In this document: piece after piece, positions 27,997 to 35,610 of the stretch | Position numbering within the stretch: position 1 is the stretch's first letter | How the letters are laid out: the number at the start of each line of letters is the position of its first letter | Assembly: GCF_030409055.1 (NCBI RefSeq) | Contig: NZ_CP116619.1 | Coordinates: forward strand, 3,387,628 to 3,451,627 | Direction: 5' to 3' | Length of the DNA stretch: 64,000 bases | Origin: Trichocoleus desertorum NBK24 | GTDB lineage: Bacteria > Cyanobacteriota > Cyanobacteriia > FACHB-46 | Notes under the pieces: generated by a model | Seen by the model: only the letters and a program-made list of their open reading frames with translations | Told to the model about the DNA's origin: nothing | The model's database searches: none | Program-made: the position numbers and the translations under genes

Positions 27997-28101
27997 GAGC
28001 TTCTAAGGCTTGCCCTGCCTCAGCGATGCTTACACCTGTGATTCTATCCGTATAGTGGCAAATCACACCTCTATCAATCGACTGGCAGAAGTGAGGAAAC
28101 G

Positions 28102-28878
28102 CTAAAATTTGTAGCTTAGAACGCGGACTACAGAGCCTTCCTGCGGCAGATCACCCGGTTTGATGGTGATGGCATCGTTTTGCACTTGGTGAATATTCGC
28201 TCCCTCCATCAAGGCAAGAAACTCATCTACAGAAGTCAAGTCGCAGCTCGCGCTATCAGCCGCCGCTGTCCGGTAATGGGTCGGAATGATCACCTTCGGA
28301 TTCAAAATCTGCACTGCTTGCTTGGCTTCTTGGGCGTTGTAGGCTTTAGGGCCACCTCCTACCGGAATCAGCAGTACATCGGGCCGTCCCATCAGAATTT
28401 TTTGCTCAATGGAAATAGGAGCTGCGGCTCCACCCAGATGAAGCACCGTAATGCCCCCTTGCTGCCATCGCCAAGCTACATTGGTGCCAAAGCGTCGTCC
28501 ACCCTGGCGATCGTGGTCAATGCTGATGCCTTGGAGTTGCAGCCCAGCAACTTGATATGCTCCTGGCTGATACAACAACTTAGGCTCGCCAGAAATTTCT
28601 TCCACCGCTCCTTCATCTAGCAGCTGACTGCTGATGAGGACTAAATCGGTACTGACGTTGGGGCTACGATATCCAGATGTGCAGCCTAGTTGGCGAAACG
28701 GGTTAGTGAGGACGCGCTGTCCGCTACCTGTAAACAAAAACGAAGTATGACCCAACCACTTAATTGACAAGCCATTGCTGGTCTGAGCTTGATAAGCCTC
28801 AAATCCAGAAGCTAGACCCATACCACCAGCAGCCAACAAACCTGCTTGCGCGTAACGCATGAACTGTCGCCGTTTCAT
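28102..28878 (-). CDS. metallo-beta-lactamase-fold (UlaG-like) protein with a lost HxHxDH motif
   Basis: The 258-residue protein starts at ATG 28878, which has GAGGAG four bases upstream; a longer frame to 28920 is unlikely. The N-terminus KRRQFMRYAQAG plus a hydrophobic stretch suggests a Tat signal or anchor. The fold is UlaG-like: IKWLGHTSFLFTG, VLHLGGAAAPIS and PKVIIPTHYRT. Where the metal ligands HxHxDH should follow the second strand, the sequence is LVLISSQLLDEGAVEEI, so the canonical di-metal site is absent. It may bind a single metal or none. I recall similar degenerate forms in other cyanobacteria, which would make the loss ancestral. Confidence 0.82.
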   Translation of the reverse strand: MKRRQFMRYAQAGLLAAGGMGLASGFEAYQAQTSNGLSIKWLGHTSFLFTGSGQRVLTNPFRQLGCTSGYRSPNVSTDLVLISSQLLDEGAVEEISGEPKLLYQPGAYQVAGLQLQGISIDHDRQGGRRFGTNVAWRWQQGGITVLHLGGAAAPISIEQKILMGRPDVLLIPVGGGPKAYNAQEAKQAVQILNPKVIIPTHYRTAAADSASCDLTSVDEFLALMEGANIHQVQNDAITIKPGDLPQEGSVVRVLSYKF

Positions 28879-29055
28879 CTTTCTCCTCACGTTCCCTGTG
28901 TTTGCATCCAACTCGCGCAACTCGTAACCAGCAACTAGCGCTCAGCGATGAGTAGGTAAGCTTAACGCCACCACTTGACACTAAACATTGACGCTAACCA
29001 TTGAGAGGAGCATCGATCGCTCAATCTCCCCCTAAACAGGCTACAGGATTTTCCG

Positions 29056-29139
29056 GCGCTAACTGCTAAGCGCTAACTGCTAGGCGCTAATAGCTAAGCG
29101 CTAATAGCTAAGCGCTAATGGCTAAGCGTTAATGGCTAA
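29056..29139. repeat. 14-bp tandem repeat, six units
   Basis: Six consecutive 14-bp units fit GCGCTAAYDGCTAA (29056-29069, 29070-29083, 29084-29097, 29098-29111, 29112-29125, 29126-29139). Units drift gradually from ACTGCTA through ATAGCTA to ATGGCTA. The last unit contains the stop codon of trpG on the minus strand. Confidence 0.9.
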
Positions 29140-29750
29140 GCACTGGTCGCCAATTGGCGATCGCCCACCGACAACAGAAAATTCCGCAATAGCTGCTTAC
29201 CCGATTGAGTCAAAATACTCTCTGGATGAAACTGGACGCCTTCGATGTGAGGATAGTTCCGATGCCGCACCCCCATGATCGTGCCGTCATCTACCCAAGC
29301 GGTCACCTCCAGGGTATCCGGGCAGGTTTGCGGCTCAATCACCAGGCTATGATATCGAGTCGCGGTGAACGGGTTTTCTAAGTCTCGAAACACTCCTAGC
29401 CCTGTGTGGTGAACTTGCGAGGTTTTGCCATGCATCAATTCTGAGGCTCGGACAATATTGCCGCCGAAGACTTGCCCAATACTTTGATGGCCTAAGCAAA
29501 CTCCCAAAATGGGTAGGGTTGGCCCCAACTGGCGAATCAGCTCCAGAGAAATGCCTGCATCTTCTGGGCGACCTGGCCCTGGGGAAATCACAACCCCATC
29601 AGGCTGGAGTTGCTGCACTTGCTCTAGAGAAATTTTGTCATTGCGGTAGACCTGGACTTCTGCCGCGACGAGTAGCTCGACACCGAGTTCACCCAGATAC
29701 TGCACCAGGTTGTAAGTAAAACTGTCGTAGTTATCAATAACAAGAATCAA
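29136..29750 (-). CDS. trpG: anthranilate/aminodeoxychorismate synthase glutamine amidotransferase subunit
   Basis: This 204-residue class I glutaminase supplies ammonia to TrpE or PabB (tryptophan or folate synthesis). The catalytic triad is visible: Cys in LGVCLGHQSIG and His/Glu in GVQFHPESIL. The start is TTG 29750, supported by GGAG six bases upstream and by the family N-terminus ILVIDNYDSFTYNLVQYLGE. Its stop codon lies inside the six-unit 14-bp tandem repeat. It is downstream of dgkA on the same strand, which suits the DUF3285-ybeY-dgkA-trpG order seen in other cyanobacteria. Like many bacterial homologues it may serve both pathways. Confidence 0.93.
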   Translation of the reverse strand: MILVIDNYDSFTYNLVQYLGELGVELLVAAEVQVYRNDKISLEQVQQLQPDGVVISPGPGRPEDAGISLELIRQLGPTLPILGVCLGHQSIGQVFGGNIVRASELMHGKTSQVHHTGLGVFRDLENPFTATRYHSLVIEPQTCPDTLEVTAWVDDGTIMGVRHRNYPHIEGVQFHPESILTQSGKQLLRNFLLSVGDRQLATSA

Positions 29751-29813
29751 GATTGACTCCTAAAAATTAGGAACTAGGGCTGGCGAACCAACCTGCTGAT
29801 TGTTTGCCAATCT

Positions 29814-30311
29814 CTAGCGTAAAGCAGATTGCAAAAAGGTCAGAAGTGGGGGGAATAGCAGTGAACCCGCGACCAAAATGGCAGCGATCGCCGAAATCAG
29901 AACCGCTCCCGCCGCACAGTCTTTGGCAATTTTAGCGAGTTCATGGTACGACTGCTTCACCGTCAGGTCAACCACCGACTCCAACGCCGTATTGAGTAAT
30001 TCCATTGCCAACACCGCCCCAATGGTTAGGCTGATAATTGACATCTCCACTGCACTCAACCGTAAAAAAGCACCCAAGCCAATCGCTAGAGTGCCCACAA
30101 TAACGTGAATTCTGAAGTTGCGTTGAGTGCGGAAGGCGTAACTCAAGCCAGCCCAAGCATATTTAAAGCTGACCCACAAGTTACCAGCAACCCGCCAGGA
30201 CAGATCCCGATTTGGTTTAGCAATTACCTTATCACTCACTTTGTTGGAGGTCTGAGTTGAGAGATCTGGAGACATAGGCGCGGAAGCACAGGGGTTAGGG
30301 AAGTTAGGCAA
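29814..30311 (-). CDS. dgkA: diacylglycerol kinase family protein
   Basis: This small 165-residue integral membrane kinase phosphorylates diacylglycerol or undecaprenol. The start is TTG 30311, with AGGAG seven bases upstream. After a polar N-terminal 40 residues come WAGLSYAFRTQRNFRIH and three helices. The signature ELLNTALESVVDL, containing the catalytic Glu of the family, is present. Gram-positive relatives are undecaprenol kinases, and the cyanobacterial substrate is not known. It follows ybeY by 24 bp, which indicates an operon. Confidence 0.93.
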   Translation of the reverse strand: MPNFPNPCASAPMSPDLSTQTSNKVSDKVIAKPNRDLSWRVAGNLWVSFKYAWAGLSYAFRTQRNFRIHVIVGTLAIGLGAFLRLSAVEMSIISLTIGAVLAMELLNTALESVVDLTVKQSYHELAKIAKDCAAGAVLISAIAAILVAGSLLFPPLLTFLQSALR

Positions 30312-30335
30312 TCGGCTCTCCTTTGGAGTAGCAGT

Positions 30336-30929
30336 CTATCCTGTTCTAGTAGCAAAACCAATAACCTGTAGCAGAGCTTCTTGCTGACTTAACATTTGCA
30401 TCAAATGGTCATCATCAGGATGGTCCCATCCTAAAAGATGTAGCAACCCATGTGCTGCCAGCCAAGCTAGCTCGTAGGACAGGTCATGGCCTTGCTGGTC
30501 TGCTTGCCGCTGTGCAGTCTCTACAGAGATCACAATGTCTCCCAAATACAAAGGGAGCGATCGCAGCTCCTCAATTTGGGGACTGTCTACTTCTAAGGCG
30601 GCAAAGGCCAGGACATCCGTTGGTTTATCTATGTGCCGATATTGAGCATTCAGCGTTTGGATTTCAGTGTCATCTGTGAGCCGCAAGCTCAGCTCGTAGG
30701 CTTGGTCTAAGTCCAAAGGAATTTGCTCCTCTTGCTCGATCTGGCTCAGCGTCTCTAACCAATCCTGAAACCAAGTCTCCCACTTGTCTAAAGTAATGGG
30801 AGCTATGGTCAGGGAACCAGGGGCGATCGCTTCAGCTAGAGGCAGTTCTAGCAGCTCTGATTCTACCTCGACACTTTCATCATCAGGAGATGAATAGACG
30901 CAATCCTGAACAGTGACTTCAACTTGCAC
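30336..30929 (-). CDS. ybeY: endoribonuclease / rRNA maturation factor YbeY
   Basis: This 197-residue zinc-dependent RNase acts in 16S rRNA 3'-end processing and ribosome quality control. The zinc-binding motif reads HGLLHLLGWDHPDD near the C-terminus, preceded by RHIDKPTDVLAFA and YLGDIVIS. GTG 30929 is the start, with GGAG eight bases upstream. An acidic N-terminal insertion (about residues 12-50) is longer than in E. coli YbeY, as is common in cyanobacteria. It is the second gene of the operon with the DUF3285 gene upstream. Confidence 0.95.
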   Translation of the reverse strand: MQVEVTVQDCVYSSPDDESVEVESELLELPLAEAIAPGSLTIAPITLDKWETWFQDWLETLSQIEQEEQIPLDLDQAYELSLRLTDDTEIQTLNAQYRHIDKPTDVLAFAALEVDSPQIEELRSLPLYLGDIVISVETAQRQADQQGHDLSYELAWLAAHGLLHLLGWDHPDDDHLMQMLSQQEALLQVIGFATRTG

Positions 30930-30966
30930 GCTTGAATCTCCGGAACAATCCCATTAGTCAAAATTT

Positions 30967-31224
30967 TTAGCGAGTGAGATATGCCAAACCCACCAAAACC
31001 CCTAACAAAGCCACGGTAGTTAGGGTAAAGTGCCAGATAGATTTGCCGCGCTTGCGCACCATGTTACGCATAGCCAGTTTGACATAACTGGGGGGCGGAG
31101 AAGTGTCTGGCGTTGATGGCATCTTGTCACTGGTAGAGTCAGTGGCAGGTGAAGTCACAGCTTCCACTGACGGTTCTACAGATAGCGATTCTACAGCTAA
31201 AGGATCTGAATTCATAACCCTCAT
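30967..31224 (-). CDS. DUF3285 family single-helix membrane protein
   Basis: The roughly 85-residue protein has an acidic Ser/Thr/Pro-rich N-terminal half followed by PSYVKLAMRNMVRKRGKS and a C-terminal membrane helix (FTLTTVALLGVLVGLAYL). This C-terminal block is the hallmark of DUF3285, a cyanobacterial family of unknown role. It heads the cluster DUF3285-ybeY-dgkA-trpG, with 37 bp to ybeY. Starts at GTG 31227, ATG 31224 and ATG 31215 are all possible. Confidence 0.88.
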   Translation of the reverse strand: MRVMNSDPLAVESLSVEPSVEAVTSPATDSTSDKMPSTPDTSPPPSYVKLAMRNMVRKRGKSIWHFTLTTVALLGVLVGLAYLTR

Positions 31225-31370
31225 CACAGCAATTTTGGTTCAGTTAGGTAGGAGTTCACCGCGAAAACAACGGCTAGCCTCCTGCCTCAATGTAACAATT
31301 TGGTTGCAAACTCATCACCCTTATTGTCTCATCAGTGCTTTAGAACAGAGTGGCCTTGGAGCAGAGTAGT

Positions 31371-32324
31371 TTAGATGACAGGTTCGGTAACGGTTACGGC
31401 ACCTCTTAGGTCAATTTGTAGGGCTTTAACCAGGGGAGTAATGCCTTGCTCCACCCAAGCATTCGCGATCGCCGCTTCTACATTGGCCGCTTGTTGGCTG
31501 TTGGTCAGGGCGAGTAGGGTGGGGCCTGCGCCACTAATTACTAATCCATGGGCTCCAGCCGCGATCGCGGTATCTTGCACAGCAGCGTAGCCAGGAATGA
31601 GGGTTTGGCGATAGGGCTGATGGATACGGTCTTGGAGGGCAGCCCGTAGCCACTTGCCGTTCCCCGTTTCTAAGGCGCGAACTAGCAAACCCAGGTGGGC
31701 AGTGTTGAAGATGGCATCCGCGCGGCTGTATTCAGTGGGCAAGACACGGCGAGCTTCAGCCGTCGAAAGTTCAAAATTAGGAATTGCCACCACAGGCACA
31801 ATATCGCTGTGCCAAGGAATATCACAGATTTCCCATTTCCCTTCCGGGTTAGTCGCAGCCAAACGGCACCCTCCAATCAACGCAGGCACGACGTTATCTG
31901 GGTGACCTTCCATCGCGATCGCTAGTTGCATCACCTCAGTAGCGGAGAGCGGTGAACCAGCCAGCACATTGGCCCCGACCAAACCTCCGACGATGGCTGT
32001 GGCAGAACTGCCCAAACCGCGAGCTAAGGGAACCCCTAGTTGAATAGTGATCTGGACAGGCGGTGGCGTTTGGCCTAAGTGCTCATAGAGTTTGGCAAAC
32101 GCTTGGTAAGCTAAATTGCTTTCATCTGTTTTGACGCGATCGGCTTCTAACCCCTCTACTATGATCTGCACCCGCTGTTCTGCACCCACTTCTAGACCCG
32201 TCAAGAGATGGGCAAATTGGAATTGGTTGTACACCGTCAAAGCCGCACCCAAACAATCGAACCCTGGCCCAATATTGGCAGTCGTAGCCGGAACAGTGAC
32301 AGTAACAGTGGGACTCAACGACAT
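31371..32324 (-). CDS. thrB: homoserine kinase
   Basis: This GHMP-family kinase phosphorylates L-homoserine in threonine synthesis. The roughly 317-residue protein begins [16 protein letters not shown]. It has the GHMP ATP-binding loop [16 protein letters not shown] at about residue 95 and the C-terminal [15 protein letters not shown]. Length is typical. ATG 32324 or GTG 32327 is the start. It is transcribed away from the radical SAM gene. Repeat copy B sits in the shared upstream region, about 100 bp from thrB. Confidence 0.95.
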   Translation of the reverse strand: MSLSPTVTVTVPATTANIGPGFDCLGAALTVYNQFQFAHLLTGLEVGAEQRVQIIVEGLEADRVKTDESNLAYQAFAKLYEHLGQTPPPVQITIQLGVPLARGLGSSATAIVGGLVGANVLAGSPLSATEVMQLAIAMEGHPDNVVPALIGGCRLAATNPEGKWEICDIPWHSDIVPVVAIPNFELSTAEARRVLPTEYSRADAIFNTAHLGLLVRALETGNGKWLRAALQDRIHQPYRQTLIPGYAAVQDTAIAAGAHGLVISGAGPTLLALTNSQQAANVEAAIANAWVEQGITPLVKALQIDLRGAVTVTEPVI

Positions 32325-32423
32325 CACAAATACCTATTAGCAGCGATCGCAAACTTTGATTCCTTGCAAACCTGATCATAAAGCCCTGAAGTCACCTTCC
32401 CAAACGCGATTAGTTAAACCCAC

Positions 32424-32498
32424 TTTTGGAGGGAGTCTGAGGGGCGCAACCGTTCCTCATCGGGGGTTTGGGGGTAAGCGCCCCCAAGAGTTCGGTTC
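32424..32498 (+). repeat. dispersed two-hairpin repeat, copy B
   Basis: This full copy starts TTTTGGAGGGAGTCTG. Hairpin 1 is AGGGGCG-CAAC-CGTTCCT (two G-U pairs) and hairpin 2 is TTGGGGG...CCCCCAA. It ends AGTTCGGTTCT. It lies between the divergent thrB and radical SAM genes and immediately precedes the latter's start region. Confidence 0.87.
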
Positions 32499-32534
32499 TC
32501 GCACAGAAGTCAACCCCTCCCCAGCTACCCAAAA

Positions 32535-34262
32535 TTGACTAGAGTGAAAGAACAACATGATTCAACTCACCCAGATCCAAGCGATCGCCCTTTTGTGACT
32601 AATTCGCCCTTCGCCGCCGAACGCCTCCTCTTCACCCCCGCCACACCCGACCCTGACGCGATTCCCGCTATTTTTGCCTTCCCAAACGACTACAACGTCG
32701 GCATTACTAGCTTGGGCTATCAGGTCGTGTGGGCAACTTTGGCATCGCGATCGGATCTGCAAGTTAGCCGACTGTTTACTGATGTCCACGAACCCCTGCC
32801 ATCCCAACCAGAACTCCTGGGCTTTTCTGTGTCCTGGGAGCTGGATTATGTCAATATTTTGGGCTTGCTAGAATCCTTAGATATTCCGATTCGAGCTAGC
32901 GATCGCACCGATGATCATCCCTTAGTCTTCGGGGGTGGCCCTGTTCTGACTGCTAACCCGGAACCCTTCGCCGACTTCTTTGATGTCGTGTTGCTCGGAG
33001 ATGGTGAGATTCTGTTAGAGGCAATGGTTGCAGCCTACAAAGAGGTGAGGGGTAGCGATCACCCAACTCAACTGCGGCATTTAGCCCAAGTCCCAGGAAT
33101 CTATATCCCCAGCTTGTACGAAGTTACTTACCAAAGCCCAGAGGGAGCGATCGCCACCATTCAGCCCATCGACTCCACCATCCCCGCCCAAGTCGAAAAG
33201 CAAACCTATCGCGGCAATACCCTCTCAGCCTCCACTGTTGTCACAGAAAAAGCTGCTTGGGAAAACATTTACATGGTGGAAGTAGTGCGTAGTTGCCCAG
33301 AGATGTGCCGCTTCTGCCTCGCCAGTTACCTGACGCTACCCTTCCGTACCGCTGATGTGGAAGCATCCTTGATTCCGGCGATCGAACGAGGTTTAAAGGT
33401 TACTGATCGCCTGGGTTTGCTAGGAGCTTCCGTCACCCAACATCCCGAATTTGACGCTTTGTTGGATCACCTCAGCCAACCCCAATACGACCAAGTGCGG
33501 CTGAGCATTGCGTCCGTACGAACCAACACCGTTACCGAGAAACTGGCGCGAACCCTAACTCAGCACGACACTCGCTCGATCACGATCGCAGTCGAAAGTG
33601 GCTCGGAGCGATTGCGGCAAATCATCAACAAGAAGCTGCACAACGACGAAATTACCCAGGCAGCGGTGAATGCCAAAGCGGGCGGTCTGAGCAACCTCAA
33701 GCTCTATGGCATGGTCGGCGTTCCTGGTGAGACACCGGATGACCTAGAGCAAACCGTAACCATGCTGCGGAGTCTCAAGAAGGCGGCTCCAGGTGTGCGT
33801 CTCACTTTTGGCTGTAGTACCTTTGTGCCCAAATCTCACACTCCGTTCCAATGGTTTGGTGTGAATCGTCAAGCGGAGAAACGGCTGCAATTCTTGCAAA
33901 AACAGCTGCGATCGCAAGGCATTGACTTCCGACCGGAAAGCTACAACTGGTCGGTGATTCAAGCTTTGATCTCCAGGGGCGATCGCCGTCTCTCACGTTT
34001 GCTAGAACTCACTCGCCATTACGGAGATTCGTTGGGCAGTTATCGTCGTGCCTTCAAAGAATTGCGGGGACAACTGCCAGACCTAGAGTTCTATGTCCAT
34101 GCCGATTGGACTCCGGATCTGGTGTTACCGTGGCAGCACTTGAAAGGGCCATTACCGCAACCTACCTTACTGAAGCACCTAGCAACGGCCACAGCTTTAT
34201 TTGATTGGGAGCACCAAGCCAAGCTAGAACAACAGTTAAGCGTTCCAGCGGGAGTAAAATGA
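32535..34262 (+). CDS. B12-binding-domain-type radical SAM protein
   Basis: The protein of up to 575 residues has an N-terminal Rossmann-like region (FPNDYNVGITSLGYQVVWATLA, LGDGEILLEAMVAAY). The radical SAM core follows, with the 4Fe-4S cluster motif CPEMCRFC near residue 255, then AVESGSERLRQIINK and MVGVPGETPDDL. I recall it as a widespread cyanobacterial family annotated as radical SAM with a B12-binding-like domain; the reaction is unknown. The start is uncertain. TTG 32535 opens the frame next to repeat copy B, but GTG 32595 begins where conserved sequence appears. Confidence 0.9.
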   Translation: MTRVKEQHDSTHPDPSDRPFVTNSPFAAERLLFTPATPDPDAIPAIFAFPNDYNVGITSLGYQVVWATLASRSDLQVSRLFTDVHEPLPSQPELLGFSVSWELDYVNILGLLESLDIPIRASDRTDDHPLVFGGGPVLTANPEPFADFFDVVLLGDGEILLEAMVAAYKEVRGSDHPTQLRHLAQVPGIYIPSLYEVTYQSPEGAIATIQPIDSTIPAQVEKQTYRGNTLSASTVVTEKAAWENIYMVEVVRSCPEMCRFCLASYLTLPFRTADVEASLIPAIERGLKVTDRLGLLGASVTQHPEFDALLDHLSQPQYDQVRLSIASVRTNTVTEKLARTLTQHDTRSITIAVESGSERLRQIINKKLHNDEITQAAVNAKAGGLSNLKLYGMVGVPGETPDDLEQTVTMLRSLKKAAPGVRLTFGCSTFVPKSHTPFQWFGVNRQAEKRLQFLQKQLRSQGIDFRPESYNWSVIQALISRGDRRLSRLLELTRHYGDSLGSYRRAFKELRGQLPDLEFYVHADWTPDLVLPWQHLKGPLPQPTLLKHLATATALFDWEHQAKLEQQLSVPAGVK

Positions 34263-34285
34263 GGGTTTGCGCTGAGTCTTAAACC

Positions 34286-34474
34286 ATGCAAAACACGGCT
34301 GAATACTTTTGCGCCTTTTGTGGTGAACCCAACTTAACCTTTGTGGATCTCAGCGCTGGAGGACAGCAATCCTACATTGAAGACTGCCAAGTTTGCTGTC
34401 GCCCCAACGTGCTTTATGTCCGCATTGACGAAGACACGCTGGATATTGAGATTGACAGTGATTATGAAGGCTAG
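34286..34474 (+). CDS. CPXCG-motif cysteine-rich zinc-ribbon protein
   Basis: The 62-residue protein has two Cys pairs, CAFCGEPN near the start and CQVCCRPN in the middle, which should hold one zinc. The rest is acidic (RIDEDTLDIEIDSDYEG). It matches the small CPXCG family, found broadly in bacteria with no known function. It follows the radical SAM gene by 23 bp on the same strand, so it is likely co-transcribed. Confidence 0.88.
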   Translation: MQNTAEYFCAFCGEPNLTFVDLSAGGQQSYIEDCQVCCRPNVLYVRIDEDTLDIEIDSDYEG

Positions 34475-34628
34475 AACCTCGGCAGTCTCTCTAGTTTCTG
34501 CTTGAATTTGTGCAGTAATAAACTCGCTCTTTGAGAATTCTTACGAAGGGTTGTATCTTTATTTGAGTTCTCGCTACTACCAGTTATCTTGAGCCACAAC
34601 TGCTTGTTCCAACTTGTTACTCATCGTT

Positions 34629-35594
34629 ATGACACGTGAAGATTTACAGTCAGAGGATGAATTGAAGGGTGATCAGTTACTCTGTGACGACAAGGAGTCA
34701 GAAAGCTTTGAAACGTTGCTGGATTACCTGTGGCAAAATCATGGGTTTGACTTCTCAAGCTACAAGGGCCCCAGTTTGATGCGGCGAACTCAACGGCGGA
34801 TGTCAGCAGTGAAGGTTGCAAGCTATAGCGCCTACCTTGACTATCTCAAGGAGAATCCAGAGGAGTTTATTGATCTCTTCAAAACGATTGAGATCAACTT
34901 TACTGGTTTCTTTAGGGATGCACCTGTTTGGGACTATGTAAAAACTGTAGTCATTCCCCGCATTATTAACAGCAAAGCAGCCAATGGGCCGATTAAGGTT
35001 TGGAGTGCTGGGTGTGCTTCGGGAGAGGAGGTTTATACAGTAGCAATTCTGCTAGCTGAGGCTTTAGGAGCAAAGCAGTTTAATCAGCGAGTTCGCATCT
35101 ATGGCACTGATATTGATCAAGAAGCTGTGATACAAGCTCGTCGAGGTGTCTTTTCAGAATCTCAGGCTGCGGGTCTGCCTGCTGATTTTTTGACAACGTA
35201 CTTTGAACAAACAGAGGATCACTATGTCTTTCGCCAAGACTTACGCCGTCCTATTATTTTTGTCCAAGGCAACCTGATTCTCAATCCTCCCTTTTATCGA
35301 GTGGACTTGCTATTGTGCCGCAATACTTTGTTCTATCTAAATATCGAGGGTCAAATCCGAGCCTTGGTACGCTTCCATCTCGGGTTAGTAGATAGCGGTT
35401 TTTTGATCCTGGGTCAGTCTGAGATGCCAAGTCTACCACGAGATAGTATGCTCTTCACTCCAGTTAGTTTGCCTCATCATGTGTTTGCTAAGGTGCTAAA
35501 TCCTAACTTAGTGACACTGCTACCCAAAGCATTTCGCAAGCAGCGCCGCCAAGGTTTCAACCTTGGCGGCGCTGCTGAATCGATCGCTGCTTGA
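34629..35594 (+). CDS. CheR-type protein-glutamate methyltransferase (orphan)
   Basis: This is a 321-residue SAM-dependent methyltransferase of the chemoreceptor type. The N-terminal helical domain carries SYKGPSLMRRTQRRM and FIDLFKTIEINFTGFFRD. The Rossmann domain has VWSAGCASGEEVYTVAI (SAM site), YGTDIDQEAVIQARRG and LLLCRNTLFYL. ATG 34629 is preferred to TTG 34614. No cheB, receptor or kinase gene is adjacent. The last 18 or so codons contain a 36-bp palindrome, so the C-terminus may be a late addition by insertion of a palindromic element. Confidence 0.93.
   Translation: MTREDLQSEDELKGDQLLCDDKESESFETLLDYLWQNHGFDFSSYKGPSLMRRTQRRMSAVKVASYSAYLDYLKENPEEFIDLFKTIEINFTGFFRDAPVWDYVKTVVIPRIINSKAANGPIKVWSAGCASGEEVYTVAILLAEALGAKQFNQRVRIYGTDIDQEAVIQARRGVFSESQAAGLPADFLTTYFEQTEDHYVFRQDLRRPIIFVQGNLILNPPFYRVDLLLCRNTLFYLNIEGQIRALVRFHLGLVDSGFLILGQSEMPSLPRDSMLFTPVSLPHHVFAKVLNPNLVTLLPKAFRKQRRQGFNLGGAAESIAA
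35540..35575. repeat. 36-bp perfect palindrome at the 3' end of cheR-like gene
   Basis: GCAGCGCCGCCAAGGTT (35540-35556), spacer TC, then AACCTTGGCGGCGCTGC (35559-35575) form perfectly complementary 17-base arms. The palindrome is translated as the C-terminal QRRQGFNLGGAA of the methyltransferase. It is a very stable hairpin and may also stop transcription, though it has no T-run after it. Confidence 0.92.
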
Positions 35595-35610
35595 TCAATC
35601 TAATTAATCT

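Noticed and set aside
26389-28878. A peptide natural-product cluster around the PGM1-like ligase
   Set aside because: No precursor peptide, transporter or tailoring enzyme is adjacent; neighbours are a protease and housekeeping genes. Kept only as a question in the findings.
29056-29139. Regular repeats that might suggest a CRISPR array
   Set aside because: The 14-bp units are directly adjacent with no spacers and no cas genes are near.
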